Below, one piece after another: positions 8,878-17,609 of a DNA stretch of 64,000 nucleotides (positions are counted from its first letter, which is position 1; every line of letters begins with the position of its first letter). Source of the DNA: Arthrobacter sp. DNA4 (GTDB lineage Bacteria; Actinomycetota; Actinomycetes; Actinomycetales; Micrococcaceae); assembly GCF_024362385.1 (NCBI RefSeq), contig NZ_CP101466.1:124001-188000 (forward strand), in the 5' to 3' direction. The position numbers were made by a program, and so were the translations under genes. Under the pieces are notes generated by a model that did not search any database, was not told the origin of the DNA, and saw only the letters and a program-made list of their open reading frames with translations.

Positions 8878-9755
8878 GCGTCTGCCTTCCGCTTGAGCAG
8901 GAACAGGATGAGGCCGACGGCGACGAGGCACTCGACCACAATGAACACCGAGATGGTGCTGGCATAGCCGAAGTCCGTGCTGGTGAAGGCCGTCTTGTAC
9001 ATGTAGGTGGTGAGCAGTTCAGAGGACTGGCCCGGGCCCCCGTTGGTCATCAGGTAGGGGATGTCGAAGCCGCGCAGGCCGTAGGTGGTGGCCATGATGG
9101 TGGTGGTGATCCACACCGGCCGGATGTACGGGAACCGGATCCTGGTGAACAGGGTCCACCGGGAGGCCCCGTCCAGGACCGCGGCCTCTTCGAGCTCCTT
9201 GGGGACCGCGAGCAGCGCCGCGTAGATGATCAGCATGTAAAGCCCCGTGAAGCGCCAGCCTTCCGGAGCGGAGACGGCGGCCAGGACCGTGCCCACGTCA
9301 GAGAGCCAGGGCCGTTCCAGGCTGCCCAGGCCAACCCAGGCGAACAGCTGGTTGAGCAGGCCCACCGGTTCCAGGGAGTAGATCCGGACGAACAGGAAGG
9401 CGATGGCCACGGTGGAGATCACGGCCGGGAGCAGGTACAGGGTCTTGATCAGCTCCCGTCCGCGGCGGAGGGAGGTGAGCAGGCTGGCCACCAGCAGGGC
9501 GCCACCGAGTTGCAGGACCAGGCAGATGGCCAGGTAGACCAAAGCGTTCCCAAAGGCACGCCAGAAGATGTCATCACCGGTGAACATCCTGAGGTAGTTG
9601 TCCAGGCCGACGAATTCCATGTCGCTGATGCCGTTCCAGGAGAAGAAGCTCAGGACCAGCGACTGGAGGATGGGGAAGAGGACCGCTGCGCCGTAAAGCA
9701 GGAGCGGGGGGAGCAGGAAGACCAGGACCGAAGTCCGTGACCTGTTGGGCAGCAT
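8874..9755 (-). CDS. Carbohydrate ABC transporter permease (MalF/UgpA-like)
   Basis: The 293-residue permease has six predicted helices. An N-terminal hydrophobic segment (LVFLLPPLLLYGAAVLFPIL) begins near residue 12, and the EAA loop is EEAAVLDGASRWTLFTRIRF. It follows the binding protein gene by 9 bp and overlaps the next permease by 4 bp. Together these form the membrane channel of the importer that probably carries levan-derived oligosaccharides or difructose anhydride into the cell. The substrate is inferred from flanking GH32 genes. Confidence 0.9.
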   Translation of the reverse strand: MLPNRSRTSVLVFLLPPLLLYGAAVLFPILQSLVLSFFSWNGISDMEFVGLDNYLRMFTGDDIFWRAFGNALVYLAICLVLQLGGALLVASLLTSLRRGRELIKTLYLLPAVISTVAIAFLFVRIYSLEPVGLLNQLFAWVGLGSLERPWLSDVGTVLAAVSAPEGWRFTGLYMLIIYAALLAVPKELEEAAVLDGASRWTLFTRIRFPYIRPVWITTTIMATTYGLRGFDIPYLMTNGGPGQSSELLTTYMYKTAFTSTDFGYASTISVFIVVECLVAVGLILFLLKRKADA

Positions 9756-9764
9756 GGCGGACCT

Positions 9765-11099
9765 TTACTTGAAGAACTTGGGGGCGTTCTGGGCGATGGT
9801 GCTGTCCAGGGTGTCCGTGAACTGTTGCGGCGTGATTTCGCCCTGTACCAGGAGGACAAGCTCCTGCTGCAGCCGGCCGTTGGTGGTGGGGTCCAGCTGG
9901 GTGTCCCATGGCATGGCCTGCTTGTCGCCGAGGGCCTTGGCCTGGTCAAGGGCTTTCCGGTACAACGGGGTGGCGTTGGCCGGGATGGTGGTTTCGACGT
10001 CGGTGGTGGGGGAGAGCGCGCCGGTGGCCGCATATTCGGCGGGGTACTTCTGCAGGGCGAACTTCAGGAAGTCGCTCACCAGCGGATCGTAGGTCTTGGC
10101 GTTGACGGCCATGCCGATGCCCGACGGCGACACGAACTCGTTCGCGGCTGTCACCGACCCGGCGGTGGTGGGCAGGGTGAAGAAGTCGATGTCGTTGCGC
10201 ACGGCGGGGTCCAGCTTGTCCGTGGCCAGGCTGGGCAGCTCCCAGGTGCCGATGTTATACATGGCAGCCTGCCCGGATGTGAACTGGTTCTGCGCGTCGG
10301 AGTAGCCCTGGGCGGAGAAGCCGTCCTGGAAGCACTTGGCCTTGCCCAGTTCCGCCATCCAGTTGACCGTCTTCTGCCCTGCGGCGTCGGTGAACCTGGC
10401 GTCGCCCTTCTTCAGTTTCTGGACGAAGTCAGGCCCGGCTGCCCGGAAGGGCTGGTAGGCGACATACCGCTCCAGCGGCCACTGGTCCTGCCCGTCGATG
10501 GCGATGGGCGTGATGCCCTTGCTGCGCAGCGCCGTGCACATTGCGGGGATGTCGTCCAGGGACGTGGGCACCGCTACCCCGGCCTTCGCCAGCAGCGCCT
10601 TGTTGTACCACATGAACTCCAGTTCGAACTGGAACGGGATCATGTACAGCGACCCGTCGTCGAACCGCTGGTAGTCCAGGGCTCCGGGGCGGTAGTTGTC
10701 GTAGACCCCCAGGGTCTTCAGGAGCTTTCCGGCATCCAGCATCTTGCCCTGCTTCGCCAGCTGCTGGGCGAAGGGCGTGGCGTCGGTGTCGAACAGTTCG
10801 GGCAGCTTGTTCACCGCCGCCAGGGTTTCGAGCTTCTGGATGTAGGACGGCCGGTCCGGGGTGGTGATGAGGTTCAGCTTGAAGCCCGGGTGGTCCTTGC
10901 CGTAATCGTCGGCCAGTTTCTTCATGATGTTGATGACTGCGCCATCGGCCGGGCGGGACAGCAACCACGATATTTCGCGGGGCTTGATCTCTCCCGTGGG
11001 GGCGACGTTGGCGGTGTTGGTGGCGCCTCCGCCTCCGCAGCCTGTCAGGGCAAGGGCGGTAACTGCTGCCACGGCGGCAGCGCGGAACAGGGTCTTCAT
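9765..11099 (-). CDS. Sugar ABC transporter substrate-binding lipoprotein
   Basis: The 444-residue secreted binding protein has an N-terminal signal with the lipobox LALTGC (Cys near residue 21), followed by the Gly/Thr-rich linker usual for actinobacterial lipoproteins. The rest is a type I extracellular solute-binding fold (family 1 sugar binders), with the conserved segments DLIxxFE-like early region and the C-terminal SPTTD region. It would be anchored to the outer face of the membrane and deliver sugar to the two permeases encoded next. Position after the intracellular GH32 gene and opposite a levan fructotransferase suggests fructan fragments as ligand (inference). Confidence 0.88.
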   Translation of the reverse strand: MKTLFRAAAVAAVTALALTGCGGGGATNTANVAPTGEIKPREISWLLSRPADGAVINIMKKLADDYGKDHPGFKLNLITTPDRPSYIQKLETLAAVNKLPELFDTDATPFAQQLAKQGKMLDAGKLLKTLGVYDNYRPGALDYQRFDDGSLYMIPFQFELEFMWYNKALLAKAGVAVPTSLDDIPAMCTALRSKGITPIAIDGQDQWPLERYVAYQPFRAAGPDFVQKLKKGDARFTDAAGQKTVNWMAELGKAKCFQDGFSAQGYSDAQNQFTSGQAAMYNIGTWELPSLATDKLDPAVRNDIDFFTLPTTAGSVTAANEFVSPSGIGMAVNAKTYDPLVSDFLKFALQKYPAEYAATGALSPTTDVETTIPANATPLYRKALDQAKALGDKQAMPWDTQLDPTTNGRLQQELVLLVQGEITPQQFTDTLDSTIAQNAPKFFK

Positions 11100-11163
11100 T
11101 GCGGCAATCTCCTTTGATTGGAGTGGATCTTCCTAAAACGGGTCGGGTGGAACGGAGGGGTAT

Positions 11164-12615
11164 TCAGTTGTTGGTGCGCTTGCGTACTTCAAACTGGGTG
11201 ACGGTGGCCGAGCCTTCGCCGGTGAACACACCAATGGCACCGCCGGGGAGGTCGTAAATGCGGGTGCTGAGGGCCACCTGGCGGTCCACGACGGCGACAC
11301 ACAGGTCTTGGTCCACCACTACTTCCAGCGTGTGCCGGCCTGGCGGGAGGTGGCACGGGCGTTCCAGTTCGATGGCGAACGGGACGTCCCCGGAGACATG
11401 CCACTGGGCGTCCCCGTGGGCGGCCCGGGGCCAGCGGTCGAAGACCATGCGTCCGCGTTTGGGCTCGAGGCGGAGGATGTAGGAGTGGTCGCCGTCCGGG
11501 GTGGAGCGCAGCAGTAGTCCGCATTCAGTGGTGCCGGGGCCGATGTCCAGTACCGCCCTGGCGTAGAACTGGCTGGGAAGTTCAGTGGTGGCAACGGCGG
11601 CGCTGTAGCCGTCCGGGACATCGAGCCGGAGGGGCAGCCTGCGGTCAACCGGCTGGCCCTCCAGTTCCAGGGGCACCTCGTCCCAGAAGCTGTCCACCAG
11701 CTCGTCGGCGAACCCGAAGGCCAAGGTCCCGTCGGCGTTCTGCCGTGCCTCCAGGACCGCCATGGTGCCCGCCCACTGCCAGGCGCCGTCGTCGGAATTT
11801 CCTTCCTTGCTGGCGATCCAGCCGAAGAAGAACCGGCGGCCGTCCCGCTCCGCGGTTTTGGAGGCGTAAAAGGCGCGCCCGTCGATGCTGTCGCGGGCCG
11901 GGACCGTCCAGGGGCCGGTGGGGCTTTTGGCCATGCGGTAGCGGGTTGTGAACGTTTCGGAAAACTCGGAGTAGACCATGTACCACCAGCCGCCCCACTC
12001 GAACACGTCCGGGCATTCGTGGGTGACGTAGCGGTGGGGATCCCAGAACGGGTCGGTGTGGGTCCAGGTCATCAGGTCGGTGGACACGCATTGTGCGATG
12101 ACGCCGCGCCGGCGCTCTGGGCCGTCGGCATGCCTGGCGGCCAGGAGCATCCGCCACAGCCCCGCGTCCTCGTCACGGAAGACGAAGGGATCGCGCCAGT
12201 CGGCTGACCCGTAGCCGTCCGGTGCGCCGAAGGCGAGCTCGGGGTGTTTCGACCACGTGCCCGTCCCGTCGGTGCTGGTGGCGTGCATGACCAGCTGCAG
12301 CGGCAGGCCGTCCGGTCCCAGGTTGTCGGGGTTCTGCCCTGTGTAGAACAGGTGGTGCACGCCGGACTCATCGGCCACGATGCTGCCGGTGTAGCAGTTG
12401 AAGTCCGGGTCCTCCACAGACCCGTGGGGAAGCGCCACGCCGTGGTCCTGGAACTGGATGAGGTCCTTGGTGGTCACCAGGTTCCAGGCGGTTCCCGGCT
12501 TGGGCTCGCTGCGGACCTCGTGAAGGTAGAAGAGCTGGAACTCGCCGTCCTTCTGGAAGGGGATCAGGTCCCCAACCCAGGCATCGGCGGGCTGGAAGAA
12601 GACTGGATAGCTCAT
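11164..12615 (-). CDS. Cytoplasmic GH32 beta-fructosidase-type hydrolase
   Basis: The 483-residue glycoside hydrolase family 32 protein has no signal peptide. Catalytic landmarks are visible: the nucleophile Asp16 in WVGDLIPF (replacing the common WMNDPNG form), the stabiliser Asp142 in WRDPFVF and the acid/base Glu200 in HECPDVFEW. A C-terminal beta-sandwich follows from about residue 330. It lies at the head of the operon with the ABC importer and regulator and is divergent from a secreted levan fructotransferase. The simplest role is hydrolysing imported levan oligosaccharides or difructose dianhydride IV to fructose. The unusual first motif suggests a substrate other than sucrose. Confidence 0.85.
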   Translation of the reverse strand: MSYPVFFQPADAWVGDLIPFQKDGEFQLFYLHEVRSEPKPGTAWNLVTTKDLIQFQDHGVALPHGSVEDPDFNCYTGSIVADESGVHHLFYTGQNPDNLGPDGLPLQLVMHATSTDGTGTWSKHPELAFGAPDGYGSADWRDPFVFRDEDAGLWRMLLAARHADGPERRRGVIAQCVSTDLMTWTHTDPFWDPHRYVTHECPDVFEWGGWWYMVYSEFSETFTTRYRMAKSPTGPWTVPARDSIDGRAFYASKTAERDGRRFFFGWIASKEGNSDDGAWQWAGTMAVLEARQNADGTLAFGFADELVDSFWDEVPLELEGQPVDRRLPLRLDVPDGYSAAVATTELPSQFYARAVLDIGPGTTECGLLLRSTPDGDHSYILRLEPKRGRMVFDRWPRAAHGDAQWHVSGDVPFAIELERPCHLPPGRHTLEVVVDQDLCVAVVDRQVALSTRIYDLPGGAIGVFTGEGSATVTQFEVRKRTNN

Positions 12616-12637
12616 CGGCGGTGATGTCCATTTCTGC

Positions 12638-12694
12638 TAAAGCGTTTGATCACCCTGAAGGTAGCGTCTATTTGGTGGCTGATCAAGCGTTTTA
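12638..12694. promoter_or_regulatory. Inverted pair of LacI-type operators upstream of the fructan operon
   Basis: TAAAGCGTTTGA at 12638-12649 and TCAAGCGTTTTA at 12683-12694 share the LacI-family operator core AAGCGTTT. Longer flanks (GCTAAAGCGTTTGATCA at 12636-12652 and its near-inverse TGATCAAGCGTTTTAGC at 12680-12696) form an inverted repeat 44 bp apart. They lie just upstream of the GH32 gene that starts at 12615, where a repressor would block transcription of the minus-strand operon. Confidence 0.7.
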
Positions 12695-12795
12695 GCAAAA
12701 ATACTCTCCACGGTGGCTCAGGCGGGAAATGTGACGGGCGCTCCTTCGGCCCAGACCCTTGACCGCTTGGGTTCCCTGTCGCTAGCCTCTCTTGC

Positions 12796-12807
12796 TTAAG
12801 CGCTTAA
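12796..12807. promoter_or_regulatory. Perfect LacI-type palindrome upstream of the levan fructotransferase
   Basis: TTAAGCGCTTAA is a perfect 12-bp palindrome 83 bp before the ATG at 12890. It shares the AAGCG core with the two boxes on the other side of the same divergent gap, so one LacI regulator (probably 6851-7933) may control both directions. Confidence 0.65.
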
Positions 12808-12889
12808 TCAACGTGGATCCATGGGCTCACTACGGTTCGGTCCCCCTTGAGCGCTCTCCGGCAAAGCGCCGCCCCACGAGAGGAAGTCA

Positions 12890-14461
12890 ATGATGACCTA
12901 CGCCATCTCCCGCCGCCATGTCCTGCAGGGGACCGGAGCCGGGGCCCTCGCCCTGCTCGGTAACAGTACCCGGCGCGGGACCCCTGCCAAGGCGCAGCGG
13001 TCCCTGCGTGCGCATTTCCACATGACCCCGCCGTCGGGCTGGCTGTGCGATCCGCAAAGGCCCGTTTTCCTCGACGGCACCTACCACCTCTACTACCTGC
13101 ATTCCGCGCAGAACAACGGTCCCGGCGGCTGGGACCACGCCACCACCGCGGACGGCGTCGCCTACGCACACCATGGCGCAGCATTGCCGCTGCAGCCGGA
13201 CTTTCCCGTCTGGTCCGGCTCGGCCGTCGTGGACAGCGACAATACGGCCGGCTTCGGGGCGGGCGCCCTGGTTGTCCTGGCGACACAGCCCACCGATGGA
13301 ATCCGCAAGTACCAGGAGCAGTATTTGTATTGGTCAACCGACGGCGGCTACACCTTCACTGCCCTGCCTGCTCCCGTGGTCCCCAATGCCGACGGCCGGA
13401 CCGCCACCACGCAGGCGGAGATCGATAATGCGGAATGGTTCCGTGACCCGAAGATCCATTGGGACAAAGCCCGCGGGGAGTGGGTATGCGTCATCGGCAG
13501 GGCCAGGTACGCGGCCTTTTACACCTCGCCGAATCTCCGCGACTGGCAGTTGAAACGGAACTTCGACTACCCCAACCACGTGCTGGGCGGCATCGAATGC
13601 CCGGACCTTTTCGAGATGACCGCCGGCGACGGCACCCGGCACTGGGTGCTTGGCGCCAGCATGGATGCCTACAGCATCGGACTGCCCATGACGTACGCCT
13701 ACTGGACGGGAACGTGGGACGGGCAGCAGTTCCTTGCCGATGACGTGGCCAACCCGCAGTGGCTGGACTGGGGCTGGGACTGGTACGCGGCGGTGACGTG
13801 GCCGGTCGTGGAAGCACCGGACGCACGGCGGTATGCCGTGGCGTGGATGAACGACTGGAAGTACGCGGGCCGGGATGTCCCCACGGATGCGACAGACGGC
13901 TACAACGGGCAGAACTCCATCGTCCGGGAGCTGCGGCTGGAGCGCCAGGGCGGAGGCTGGTACACCCTGCTGAGCAGCCCGGTTGCCGCGCTCACCGGCT
14001 ACGCCACCTCCGCCACAGTGCTTCCTGACCGGACAGTGGATGGCAGCACCGTCCTGCCGTGGCATGGCAGCGCCTACGAGTTGGAGCTGGACATCTCCTG
14101 GGACACGGCGGCAAACGTGGGGGTATCGGTTGGCCGCTCTGCGGACGGCAGCCGCCATACGAACATTGGCAAGTACGGGGCCGAGGTGTATGTCGATCGT
14201 GCACCGTCGGACCGGGCAGAGTGCCCGCTGGTGCCCTACACGCGCGCAGCGGCACCCATAGATGCCGCTGCGCGGTCGGTCCACCTTCGCGTCTTCGTGG
14301 ACACCCAAAGCGTGGAAGTATTCGTGAACGCCGGCCACACGGTGCTCTCCCAGCAGGTGTATTTTGCCGACGGCGACACCGGCATATCGTTGTACACCGA
14401 CGGCGGTCCGGCAACCTTTTCCGGGATCACCATCCGCGAATTCGCGGCCACGGTCGCCTGA
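12890..14461 (+). CDS. lftA: Levan fructotransferase, secreted GH32 enzyme
   Basis: The 523-residue protein begins with a twin-arginine signal (SRRHVLQGTGAGALALLG, residues 7-24) and continues as GH32. The nucleophile is Asp54 in SGWLCDPQ, the stabiliser Asp186 in FRDPKIH and the acid/base Glu236 in IECPDLF. From memory it closely resembles the Arthrobacter levan fructotransferases, in which Asp54 is also the nucleophile. These convert beta-2,6-levan to di-D-fructose dianhydride IV by intramolecular transfer. GAGAGGAAG precedes the start; ATG at 12893 is equally possible. It is divergent from a sugar importer and cytoplasmic GH32 operon, which would take up and degrade the product. Confidence 0.85.
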   Translation: MMTYAISRRHVLQGTGAGALALLGNSTRRGTPAKAQRSLRAHFHMTPPSGWLCDPQRPVFLDGTYHLYYLHSAQNNGPGGWDHATTADGVAYAHHGAALPLQPDFPVWSGSAVVDSDNTAGFGAGALVVLATQPTDGIRKYQEQYLYWSTDGGYTFTALPAPVVPNADGRTATTQAEIDNAEWFRDPKIHWDKARGEWVCVIGRARYAAFYTSPNLRDWQLKRNFDYPNHVLGGIECPDLFEMTAGDGTRHWVLGASMDAYSIGLPMTYAYWTGTWDGQQFLADDVANPQWLDWGWDWYAAVTWPVVEAPDARRYAVAWMNDWKYAGRDVPTDATDGYNGQNSIVRELRLERQGGGWYTLLSSPVAALTGYATSATVLPDRTVDGSTVLPWHGSAYELELDISWDTAANVGVSVGRSADGSRHTNIGKYGAEVYVDRAPSDRAECPLVPYTRAAAPIDAAARSVHLRVFVDTQSVEVFVNAGHTVLSQQVYFADGDTGISLYTDGGPATFSGITIREFAATVA

Positions 14462-14466
14462 TTACC

Positions 14467-15207
14467 TCAGCCCAGGCCCTCCAGCGTGACGCCGGTGTGC
14501 TCCGCGAGCCGGGACAGCAGGGCGTCCTGGAACCGCGGATCATTGGCGGCCGGGTGCGGGGCCTGGAGGTGCTGGTGGTACCAGTAGCCCCCGCTGGCCA
14601 GGGCGGCCGGGTCATTACTGGTGGCCAGCCATTCCTGGGTGCGGTGGCCCAGTTCCAGGCTGTCCGGGGCCGACCGCCCGCCCATCCGGGTGGGCACCCA
14701 GCCGGGATCCACCGCGTTGCTGGCGACGTTCGGCACCAGCCGGGCCACTGCTGCCGACAGCGCAGTGACGTGCAGCTTGGTGGTGGAGTAGGAAGCCGTC
14801 GTCGTGCGTCCTGCCCAGTCCAGGCCGTCCAGGCCGGTGTCGCCGCCCCGGTGCATGCCGCTGCTCAAGTAGATGAGCCGGCGGGGGCCGGGAATGAGTG
14901 CTGTCAGGAGGTACGGGGCCACCACGTTCACCGGCAGCAGCGCCGCGCCGCTGAGGACGCCGGCATTGTGGATGACGGCGTCGATGCCGCCGATTCCGTT
15001 GACGTTCTCCGCGATCTTCCGGACGTCCGCCAGCATGGCCAGGTCCCCGACAACGCTCTGCGCCCCGCGGTCCAGCAGGTGCTGGACTGCGGGGATCCGT
15101 TCCGGGGACCGTGCGTGCACGATGACCTCGTGGCCGTCCCGCAACAGCGTGTCCGCGGCCGCGTGGCCAAGTCCGTCGGTGGATCCGGTGATGAAGACGC
15201 GTGCCAT
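14467..15207 (-). CDS. Short-chain dehydrogenase/reductase
   Basis: The 246-residue SDR has the cofactor motif GSTDGLG (residues 7-13), the NAG motif HNAG, the catalytic Ser in YLSSGMH and the active-site YSTTK. A segment of unusual content near the C-terminus (WYHQHLQAPHPAANDPRF) resembles SDRs annotated as protochlorophyllide- or retinol-type reductases. It ends 5 bp after the convergent levan fructotransferase stop. Nothing in the context ties it to fructan use; the substrate is unknown. Confidence 0.82.
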   Translation of the reverse strand: MARVFITGSTDGLGHAAADTLLRDGHEVIVHARSPERIPAVQHLLDRGAQSVVGDLAMLADVRKIAENVNGIGGIDAVIHNAGVLSGAALLPVNVVAPYLLTALIPGPRRLIYLSSGMHRGGDTGLDGLDWAGRTTTASYSTTKLHVTALSAAVARLVPNVASNAVDPGWVPTRMGGRSAPDSLELGHRTQEWLATSNDPAALASGGYWYHQHLQAPHPAANDPRFQDALLSRLAEHTGVTLEGLG

Positions 15208-15250
15208 GCTGGGCCCTTCCTCTGCCTGGGTTTTCCTTACGCTACCCGGA

Positions 15251-15601
15251 TCAGCCGCGCTTCCGGCCCAGGATCAGTGCCAGCAGTCCTCCGAAGACCA
15301 GAAACAGCAGGCCCGCCACCAGCAGTCCAGTGTTGACGCCGGTGTCGGCCGGAGGCTTGGACTCGGAATCGCTGGCCACTGCCGGTACGGCGGCGCCGGT
15401 GGCTGCTGCGGTGTGGGTGGTGCGGCCGGAGGGCTGGACCACGGAAGAAACCGTGCCGCCCAGGAAGGAGGTGGCGGCGTGGGTGGCGGAAATCGTGGCC
15501 GGCGTGGTGCCGGCGGCATGGGCGGCTGCGCCGTTGGAGGCTAGAAGGCCGCCTGCGATCACGGCGCTGAGCAGGCATCCACGGATAGTGCGGTGCATCA
15601 T
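15251..15601 (-). CDS. Small exported protein with a sortase-like anchor
   Basis: The 116-residue protein has an N-terminal signal peptide (LLSAVIAGGLLASNGAAAHA, cleavage near AHA-AG) and a Thr/Ser/Ala-rich middle. Its C-terminus is built like a cell-wall sorting signal: PPADTG, then a hydrophobic stretch (LLVAGLLFLVFGGLLALIL), then a charged tail GRKRG. The PADTG box departs from LPxTG, so covalent anchoring is a prediction. It precedes the SDR gene and follows another small exported protein. No known domain is visible. Confidence 0.65.
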   Translation of the reverse strand: MMHRTIRGCLLSAVIAGGLLASNGAAAHAAGTTPATISATHAATSFLGGTVSSVVQPSGRTTHTAAATGAAVPAVASDSESKPPADTGVNTGLLVAGLLFLVFGGLLALILGRKRG

Positions 15602-15689
15602 TTGGGGTTCTCCTGAAAGTTGGATCGGGCCTACTGCTTAGCCCGGGACTGGCTCATTCCGCGTTGGGGCGCAGAGGGGCCTCAATCAG

Positions 15690-16655
15690 TCAGGAAAGGA
15701 TCCGGGGTAGAAGGACACGGGGGCCGGGGCAGGGGGCAGGCTGCCTTGGACGGCGGTTGGTCGCCGGCATGTGCAGGTTTTGGCCGTCCAGCCAAGCGGG
15801 CATGGCGCTGCCATTGCGGGACAAATTGCTTCCGCCGGTGGCACCTGGGACGCCGGGCAGCAGATCATCCGGCCCGCGGGACGGCGGGCTCTGCGGATCC
15901 GCCCCCGTCAGGAGGGGCCTCCCGGCGGACGGCTTCATCCCCGGGCCGCACGGCAGGCTATTGCTGTGAAACTTCCCATGGGACAGCGGGATCTCGTGGA
16001 GGGGCGGGGCGGAGGCCGGCGCTGTGCCGGGGATCCCAACTTCCAACCCGGCTGCCCCAACTTCCAGTCCGGCCAGCCCGGCAGGCGCGGCACCGGCCTG
16101 CGGATTGTCGACACCCGCAGGGAGGGGTGCCGTGGTCGTGGGCGGGGGTGCAATGGGTGCCGGCAAAGGAACGGCGCTGATGACCGGTTCGAGGACCGGA
16201 GCAAGCGGCTCCAGGACCGCGCCTGCCACGGGAACAACGGCTCCCACCGTTTCGCCGTCAACGCCGTCCACAGTGCCAATGGCGGGATCAACCACTGCGG
16301 ACACGGCTCCTGCCGGTACCACGGTGCTGACCACCGGAACAGCCTGCACAACGTCGTCGGCCACGGCGGTGACGTCCTCCACGGCCGGGCGGAGGGGAGG
16401 CAACGCTACAGGTGACGGGGCGTCTGGGGCGCTTGCCGGTCCGGATTCCACTGGTTCCAGGACGACTCCGGCCTGGTGAGTGAGGGTGGCGGTGGCCGAT
16501 GCCAGCGTGGACGGTCCGGCACCCGGAAGCGGGTCGCCGGGAGCGGAGGTATCAGCGGATGCACCCGCGGCGGACAAAGCGATCCACGATGCGGCTGCCG
16601 CCACCGCGAGCAAGAGGGGGCGCAGGAACGTCCAGGCAGCCAGTCTTGACTTCAC
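15690..16655 (-). CDS. Exported low-complexity protein of unknown function
   Basis: The 321-residue protein has a signal peptide (WTFLRPLLLAVAAAASWIAL, cleavage near ASA-DT) and then a long Ala/Pro/Val-rich stretch (VVPVAGAVLEPLAPVLEPV). Its C-terminal third is Gly/Pro/Ser/Arg-rich and contains a single CGPG. No domain is recognised. Such secreted proteins are common in Arthrobacter next to small sortase-like substrates, as here with 15251-15601. The repetitive composition makes the frame less certain, but no better frame covers this stretch. Confidence 0.55.
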   Translation of the reverse strand: MKSRLAAWTFLRPLLLAVAAAASWIALSAAGASADTSAPGDPLPGAGPSTLASATATLTHQAGVVLEPVESGPASAPDAPSPVALPPLRPAVEDVTAVADDVVQAVPVVSTVVPAGAVSAVVDPAIGTVDGVDGETVGAVVPVAGAVLEPLAPVLEPVISAVPLPAPIAPPPTTTAPLPAGVDNPQAGAAPAGLAGLEVGAAGLEVGIPGTAPASAPPLHEIPLSHGKFHSNSLPCGPGMKPSAGRPLLTGADPQSPPSRGPDDLLPGVPGATGGSNLSRNGSAMPAWLDGQNLHMPATNRRPRQPAPCPGPRVLLPRILS

Positions 16656-16778
16656 CTAGTACGCCTCCCCCCAGAGTTACCTGCAAACAATGCTGCCCAC
16701 CATAAGCACAGCCGTGCAGCAGAGTCCAACCACCTTCGGGAACGCAATCAAAACCAGGCGGTCACATGTTTGCCCTGC

Positions 16779-17435
16779 TCAGGCGGCGTCGGTTGGGGCG
16801 GCACGGTGGTCAATGTCTGCGGTCAGGGTGTCAATGCGGTCCATGGCTTCGCTGAGTTTCTGGACGGCGGCCCACAGGTCCGGCTGCTGCTGACGGACCT
16901 GCTCCAAGGTGGCCCCGGTGGAGCGGAGGGATCCGAGGTCGAAACTGACATTGGTGCGGGCGCCGGTCACTGCCGCGCGGAGGGCGCCGAACGCGACCAC
17001 GACGTCCGCGACCAGTGACCGGTTGCCGTCGGTGGCCAGCCAGGTGAGGTCGTCAATGGCTTCGATGGCCCGTTCGCCCAGGACAGCGGATGCGGCCGCA
17101 GCCTCCACGGATGCCCGGCGGATGGCTTCGTCCCGTTCCGGGCCCGGCTCGCGCCGGAAGGCGGCACCGAAGGCTTTGGAAGCGGACGCGTCGTCATCTG
17201 CCAGCTGCAGGGCTTCCCGGCGCAGCGCCCTGGCGCGTGTCCGTATCCCGGCCGGCTCCCCGCCGTCGTCCTCCCCGTTGCCGCTGTAGCCGGCGACCAT
17301 CGACGTCAGCGACGCCGCCACCGCCAGCATCAGACCGGTCCCCGCGCCCCCGCCCGGCGAACCCGTGGACTCCGCCAGAGCGCGTGTCCACTCCTCAACA
17401 GTCGAATCCTGGGTGGTTACTTCAGCCTCTTCCAT
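16779..17435 (-). CDS. Cyclodeaminase/cyclohydrolase (FTCD C-terminal domain) family protein
   Basis: The 218-residue protein matches the all-helical formiminotransferase-cyclodeaminase C-terminal domain. The family signature is ESTGSPGGGAGTGLMLAVAA at about residues 22-41, followed by SMVAGYS and long amphipathic helices. Members act on formimino- or methenyl-tetrahydrofolate in one-carbon metabolism. ATG at 17435 is preferred; an in-frame GTG at 17462 would add 9 residues. It is divergent from the alpha/beta hydrolase at 17610 and has no folate gene beside it, so its exact reaction is uncertain. Confidence 0.78.
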   Translation of the reverse strand: MEEAEVTTQDSTVEEWTRALAESTGSPGGGAGTGLMLAVAASLTSMVAGYSGNGEDDGGEPAGIRTRARALRREALQLADDDASASKAFGAAFRREPGPERDEAIRRASVEAAAASAVLGERAIEAIDDLTWLATDGNRSLVADVVVAFGALRAAVTGARTNVSFDLGSLRSTGATLEQVRQQQPDLWAAVQKLSEAMDRIDTLTADIDHRAAPTDAA

Positions 17436-17609
17436 GCCAGGAACCGTGCCCACAAGGGCCACCGGCTAAACGGAAACAGCCGCAATGCCCGCGCTGGCCC
17501 AGTTATGGCTGCGGGACCCTGGGAAGTCCAAGGTCCCGCAGCCCATGCCAGGGGCAAAAGTGGGCCAGTCTGACGCCGTCCCGCGACGGGCGCCTGTAGT
17601 CTCGGCAAG

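Noticed and set aside
6851..8965. A 704-codon minus-strand frame that would fuse a protein to the LacI regulator
   Set aside because: The first part is an out-of-frame reading of the permease gene; the LacI protein has its own start at 7933 with a good ribosome-binding site.
12616..12889. A riboswitch or attenuator in the gap between the GH32 genes
   Set aside because: The inverted repeats there fit LacI operators better; no long structured leader or terminator-antiterminator pattern is visible.
15600..16700. A plus-strand coding region opposite the exported low-complexity protein
   Set aside because: The plus-strand frames here are Arg/Gly/Ala-rich without a start region, while the minus-strand frame begins with a clear signal peptide.
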